DNA of 64,000 nucleotides, from assembly GCA_039545355.1 (NCBI GenBank), contig BCJJ01000002.1, forward strand, positions 769,956 through 833,955, written 5' to 3'. Shown in pieces: positions 59,111-64,000 of the stretch (the stretch's first letter is position 1; each line of letters starts with the position of its first letter). The DNA comes from Trichosporon coremiiforme. Its lineage: Eukaryota > Basidiomycota > Tremellomycetes > Trichosporonales > Trichosporonaceae. A program made the position numbers and the translations under genes. Below the pieces are notes generated by a model. It was given only the letters and a program-made list of their open reading frames with translations. It had not been told where the DNA came from and made no database searches.

Positions 59111-60291
59111 ATGAAGGCTCTTCAAATCACGACCCACGGCCACCCCCAGGTGCAGAAGATGTAAGCTGTGGTATCGTTGCTGAGCTGACAGCAGCTCGGA
59201 CATCGCCCCGCCTAAGGCGACCGGCAGCCAGGTGCTCGTCGACGTGTATGCGGCCGGTCTCAACTTCTTCGACATCCTCCAGGCGCAGAACAAGTACCAG
59301 AGTGAGTATCGCAGGCACACACAACCTTCACTCTGTCTCCCAGCGCTCTCTCCCCGCATCCGCTTTCTGCCCCCTCTTCCCGACCCCTCATCTGAGGGCG
59401 AGAAGTGTTCGACTGTTCAGTCTCAAAGTCTCAAGCTAACGCCCAGACCAGCCCCCTCTCCCCTTCACGCTGGGCGCCGAGTTCGCAGGCCGCATCAGCA
59501 AAGACTCCCCGATTCCGGCGGGATGCAACTTCAAGCCCGGCGACCGCGTCTTCGGCTCGGGCCAGGGCAGCTACGCGGAGCAGATTGCGATTGACTACTT
59601 CCGCCTCGTGCCCATGCCGTCGAACATTTCCTTCGAGCAGGCGGCCGGCATCTACGTGACCATTCCGACCAGCTATGAGGGTCTCGTGGGACGCGCCAAC
59701 ACGCAGCCGGGCGAGTGGGTCCTCGTCCACGCTGCCGCGGGCGGAGTCGGTATCGCGGCCGTGCAGGTCGCCAAGGCGCTGGGCGCGCGCGTCATCGCGG
59801 CGGCAGGGAACGAGGAGAAGCGCCAGATCGCCAAGAAGTGCGGTGCCGACTATGCGATCGACTACAACGCGCCGGGGTGGCAGGACGAGGTCAAGAAGAT
59901 CACGGACGGCCACGGCGTCGACGTCGTGTACGACCCTGTTGGCCTGCTCGTGCCCTCTTTGAAGTGCATCGCGTGGAACGGGAGGCTCATCGTCGTCGGC
60001 TTCGCGGCCGGCACGATCGAGAAGATCCCCGCCAACCTCGTGCTCCTCAAGAACGTGTCTATTGTCGGCTTGCACTGGGGCGCCACCGCGCTTAAGGACC
60101 CGAAGCGATACTTTGAGGTCATTGACGAGGTCATGAAGATGATCTCGAGTGGACGGCTCATTCCCCAGGTCTACGACCCCGTCTACGAGGGGCTCGAGCA
60201 GGTCACCACCGGACTTAAGGACCTCGAGGACAGGAAGACTTGGGGAAAGGCTGTCGTCCGCGTTCGTCACGACGACAAGGCCAAACTCTGA
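59111..60291 (+). CDS. Quinone oxidoreductase-like protein with peroxisomal AKL tail
   Basis: NADPH-dependent medium-chain reductase of the zeta-crystallin/QOR type. Exons 59111-59160, 59195-59301, 59447-60291; introns 34 and 145 nt; 333 residues. Features: MKALQITTHGHPQVQKI start, VLVDVYAAGLNFFDILQAQN, PLPFTLGAEFAGRI, the nucleotide-binding WVLVHAAAGGVGIAAVQVAK, GADYAIDYNAPGW and NVSIVGLHWGA. No structural or catalytic zinc ligands, as in QORs. The C-terminus DDKAKL is a PTS1-type signal, like that of uricase in this window, suggesting a peroxisomal location. Substrate unknown. Confidence 0.9.
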
Positions 60292-60531
60292 GCTGTGTTG
60301 TAGATGAACACATGGATGTCCGAAGTTAGTTAGATGCCGCGTGCATTTCTTGAGATCTGCAGTTGGACAATCACAAACATCTCTCTTGCCATGACCGCGT
60401 GGACACTGTGCAGCCACCTTTTCTTCAATTCACAGACAGAAGGCTATGAGACACCACTGCACAGTGCCCGTCCACGTTGTCGTTACACTAATGCATACTG
60501 TAGGGCCTAACCTCTAGACAACTCTACCACC

Positions 60532-63475
60532 CTACCACCTGCCACCGCCACCACCGGCGCCACCTCCCCGACGGAGGCCCATGCCGCGGCGCCATGCTCC
60601 ACCGCTAGGCGTGCGCTCACCGTTGGCCGAGGGCGACGCGCTGTCGCTCCTCGGGGGTGGAGCGCCGCCGGCCGGGGGAGCGGCAGCAGGGGGCGCCTCG
60701 CCGGCAGCCTCGGCCGCCTTCTTGGCAGCAAGACGCTCGCGCCAGCCACCGGGCTGGACACCGGGGATGGCGGGGCGGCCAGCGGGAGCGTCGGCAGCGG
60801 GGGGAGCAGCAGCGGACGGGGAGCCGCCGGGGGCCGGGCGACGGTATCCCGCGCCAGAGCCCGAGCGCTCGGCTCGCCTCCTCTCGGCCTCCTCCTCGCG
60901 CTCGCGCTGCTTGCGCACAATCTCATCCGCCTTAGCGCGCTCCGCCTCGCGCTCCGCCTTGAGCTTGGCGGTGCGCTCGGCAGCCTCGCGGTTGCGGCGC
61001 TCGATCTCGGCAGCAGCCTTCGCCTCCTCCTCGGCGCGCTGGGCGGCAAGGCGCTCCTCCTCCTCCTCCTGCTCGCGGGCACGGCGCTCGGCAGCCTCGG
61101 CCTCGGCCTGCTCGCGCTCGCGCTCCTCGCGCTCAGCCTTGCGGCGCGCAATGACGTCGGCGTAGAACTTGGCCTTCTCCTCCTTGATGCGCTGCTGAGC
61201 GGCGACGCGGGCAGCCTCGAACTCGGCGGCACGCTGAGACTCGACAGCCTCGCGGGCAACGAGGTAGTCGGGCATCATGCGCTGCAGACGAGCCTTGAGC
61301 TCCTGGGCGTGCTTCTGCTGGGCAATGGCCTGCTCGCGAGCAGCCTTGTTGGAGCGGTCGTGAGCCTCCTTGTCCTCCTTCTTCTGGCGCGTGTAGTCCT
61401 CGGCGAGAAGAGGGCGCTCCTCCTTACGGTAGGCACGCTCGAGGTGGTCGACACGCTTGGCAATGATACGGAGACGCTCGTTAAGCTCACGCTTCTCCTT
61501 GGCGATGTGCTCGACCTGCATAGCGACGATCTTGGAGGTGTCGAGCTCCTCGTCCTTCATCTCGTTGACGTCAATGCTGATACCACCCTTGGCAGCAAGC
61601 TGCTCAGCGAGCTTGCGAGCCTCCTCACGGCGAGTAGCCTCCATCTGGCGCTGAAGACGCTCGACCTCGGCAGCACGGGCAGCCTCCTTCTCGCGGCGGG
61701 CAGTCTCCTCGGCGAGCTGCTTGGCACGCTCGGCCTTGGCGGTCGACTCCTCACGCTCACGGCGAAGGTTCGCCTCCTCCATAAGCTCGCGACGCTTCTG
61801 GATGATGAGGCGGCGGTGCTCAGCACGCTTGCGCTCCTCCTCGGCCTCAGCAATGGCAGCAGCGAAAGCCTCGGCACGCGAGGTGACGGGGACGGGCTGG
61901 ATGTACTGGATGGCGTTGTGGAGGCAGAGGGCAAGGTTGGAGAGGTGGTTGAGGTCAGCCGCGGGGGGAGCAAAGTTGAGGGTCTTGGCGACGTGGTCAA
62001 TGGTGGCGTTGATGTCACCGTTGCGCGAAGCAGTCATCAGGAACTTCTCGAGGGCAGCCATGTCGGTAGCCCAGGGTCCGTTGTCGAACGCCTTGACGAG
62101 CGAAAGGATCTTGTCGAGCGAGACGGTCTCGTACACACGCGAGAGCTCCTGGATGAGACGCGAGAGAACGACGTCACGGAGAGCGGGGAGGTACGCAGCG
62201 TACTCGGCGGGGAGGTTGGCGACGATGGGGGCGAGCTGCTTGCAGGCACGGAGGGGCTGGAAGTCGGTCTCGAGGATGGTATAGAGCTGACGAACGTCAC
62301 CGGGAACACGCTTGAGGTGCTTGGCGGCGGCGTCCTGGACAAGAGCCTGACGGGTAGGCATCTTGGGAAGGTTGAGCAGAGCGACGAGGCGCTGCTTGGT
62401 CTCGACGTCACCAAGGGGGACGGCAAGAGCGGAGAGGAGAACGGCGACGGGGGCACGCTCGGAAACGGTACCGGCGCGCTCCGCGTACTGGTAGTAGCGA
62501 GCCCAAGCGGCAGCGTGGAATACAGCAGTCTGCTTGCCACCCTCTGCCTTGAAAATCTGGGTGAGCTTCTCGTAGTAGTTGGCCATCATGCTGGGCTTGG
62601 CGCCCTTGCGGCCAGCGACGAGACCGTGAACATCCTCAACCGAGCGGAAGGCCTCCTGCCAGAGCTCGAGCTCGACAGCGGTCTCGAGCTGGAGGAAACG
62701 GGTGTCGAGGTGACGCGCAAGGGTCTCGGGGTCGTGGAGGTTGACGGAGTGCTGCTGGTGGCCGTACTTGGCGGCGTTCGAGAGGTCCTTGCGGAGACGC
62801 TGTTCACAAAGACGACGGAAGTCCGACTTGCGCTGGTGCTCCTTGCAGAACTGGAACGCACGGTGAGCGATCTGCTGGTAGATGACCTCGAGACGGTCGT
62901 TGCTCTTGGCAATGTCAAGAGTGACGTCGTACGAGTCCCAGCAGAACTTCTGGGCGGGGCCGATCAGGCGGCGCTCAATACGCTCACGGTCACCAGCCGA
63001 GTCGATGAACGAGTCGTAGAGCATGGTGGTGGGCTGGAGAGGGAGGTCGTCGTCCTGAGGCTCAGAGCTGGAGGCGGGGAGGGCAGAAACCTCCTTCTCG
63101 GCCTGCTCCATGGCAGTCTTGAGCTTGGCCTCGGCCTGCTCAATGAAATGCAGGAGAACACGCTCAATCGAGGGTACGTTCGTGTTCTGGGCAGCGTTCT
63201 TGTAGTGAACGAGGGCCTCACGGGCGTCCGACTTGCGCTGGAGAGCAACGCAGAGGTCGAGGTACTTAATCATGATCGGCTCGAGAGTCGGGATCGGAGT
63301 GTGCTTGAAGCGCTTCGACTGGAAGACCTCGGACAGGAACTCGAAAGCCTGAGCCTGCGACTGGGTCGTGCCGAGAGCGAGGAGCTCCTCAGCACGCTGG
63401 CGACGTTAGCATTCGGCCCAGAGGGGCTAGACGTACCCTCAGTGCGTTCTCGGGCTTGACGTAGACGGGGGGCAT
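60532..63475 (-). CDS. TIF32: Translation initiation factor eIF3 subunit a
   Basis: Largest scaffold subunit of eIF3, which organises the 43S pre-initiation complex. Exons 63475-63437 and 63396-60532, intron 40 nt; 967 residues. Start MPPVYVKPENALRRAEELLA is diagnostic, followed by PTLEPIMIKYLDLCVALQRK. The PCI region (about 320-500) includes DKILSLVKAFDNGPWATD. From ~540 a very long Glu/Arg/Lys/Ala coiled coil (RREKEAARAAEVERLQRQME type) precedes a Gly/Pro/Arg-rich tail ending GGAGGGGGRW. Size close to yeast Tif32 (964). Confidence 0.95.
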
Positions 63476-64000
63476 GTTGTATCAGGTGGGGAGTAGGTTA
63501 CGCGGGATCGCGTTTGGACGAACAATGGGTCGTCTTTTTGTCGTTTCAGGTGGTGTCGAAGTTTTCGAACTAAGGGACCAGACTACTCTTCCTCACTACC
63601 TGCGGCGACGCAAATGGCAGCGATTTATCGACGTAGTAACTGGGAGGGGAGTAGAGGTGTCGTGGAGGACGGTAGAGGTGGTGAGGACGGCAGATCGGCC
63701 AGTCTGGTGTCTGGGAGCGTCCTGGGCTGGCGGCACGGTGGTGGTCGAAAAGTGCGTGCAGAGCCACGCTTGATTGTTCTCGTGGACGGAGTTATGGGTG
63801 TGTGGCACTCGGCCTGCTCACCCTGGCTGGCTGGCTGGCTGGCCCTGGGTGGTGCTGTCTGGTGCGCGCGGTGGTACTACGGCCGGAAGCATTTGGGTGA
63901 CTGGGCCACCCACTGAAGGCCGCCTGGTGACGCCACCGCCCATTCAGGCAGGCTCGTCCGGCTGGGCTGGGCGTCCGCAGGGTGAGGGACTGGCTGACGG
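63476..64000. other. Upstream region of eIF3a to the window edge
   Basis: No supported gene. Contains the (CTGG)5 microsatellite. Open frames here (for example 63614-63916 plus) are low-complexity Trp/Gly-rich translations of the repeat and are not called. Confidence 0.45.
63823..63842. repeat. CTGG tetranucleotide repeat (5 copies)
   Basis: Perfect (CTGG)5 microsatellite in the region upstream of eIF3a. Confidence 0.9.

Noticed and set aside
61309..63459. 716-codon plus-strand open frame
   Set aside because: Antisense shadow of eIF3a; Leu/Glu/Val-rich translation produced by its biased codon use.

Overview
The window looks like a nuclear contig of a basidiomycete yeast, most likely a tremellomycete of the Trichosporonales type. 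The evidence is that nearly every gene is cut by several very short introns (mostly 32-60 nt, GTGAGT/GTAAGC-like donors, CTGAC or CTAAC branch sites a few bases before the acceptor), coding DNA is GC-rich, and the proteins are typically fungal (class I-III chitin synthase, Hot13-type CHY protein, peroxisomal uricase, Mak5 and Dbp6 helicases). I worked only from sequence and family memory; the lineage call is inference.

Region 1 (1-32.5 kb) is ordinary conserved housekeeping sequence. In order: the 3' end of an unknown gene, a Pho85-type CDK, Nup133, an acetyl-CoA transporter, phosphomannomutase, MAK5, CCT6, an RS-rich protein, SFT2, a zinc-ribbon protein, a RING protein, VPS51, DBP6, the Pol delta subunit POLD3/Cdc27 and a chitin synthase. 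All of these splice into intact frames.

Region 2 (32.6-48.5 kb) is accessory in character. Two blocks of small (about 155-185 residue) predicted helical orphan genes, 33.2-35.6 kb (minus strand) and 41.5-47.8 kb (plus strand), share one architecture: two or three short 5' exons joined by 32-78 nt, almost always phase-0, introns to one long last exon. Some members are intact and at least three are decaying. Between the blocks lie a lysine-rich orphan, uricase and mitochondrial 3-hydroxyacyl-CoA dehydrogenase. In the divergent region of the last two is a striking array: GACATAG repeated 11 times at exact 20-21 bp spacing, with further forward copies and two inverted copies that keep the spacing.

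Region 3 (48.5-64 kb) holds an intron-containing tRNA-Arg(ACG), an APC-family permease, a DENND6-like protein, a frameshifted PARP-like pseudogene, a quinone-oxidoreductase-like enzyme ending in a peroxisomal AKL signal, and eIF3a.

Functional links visible in the window: two DEAD-box helicases of 60S ribosome biogenesis (MAK5, DBP6), secretory and trafficking factors (SFT2, VPS51, DENND6, phosphomannomutase, chitin synthase), and peroxisome/mitochondrial oxidation (uricase, HADH, AKL-tagged oxidoreductase). The best candidates for something undescribed are the periodic GACATAG array and the orphan helical gene family.
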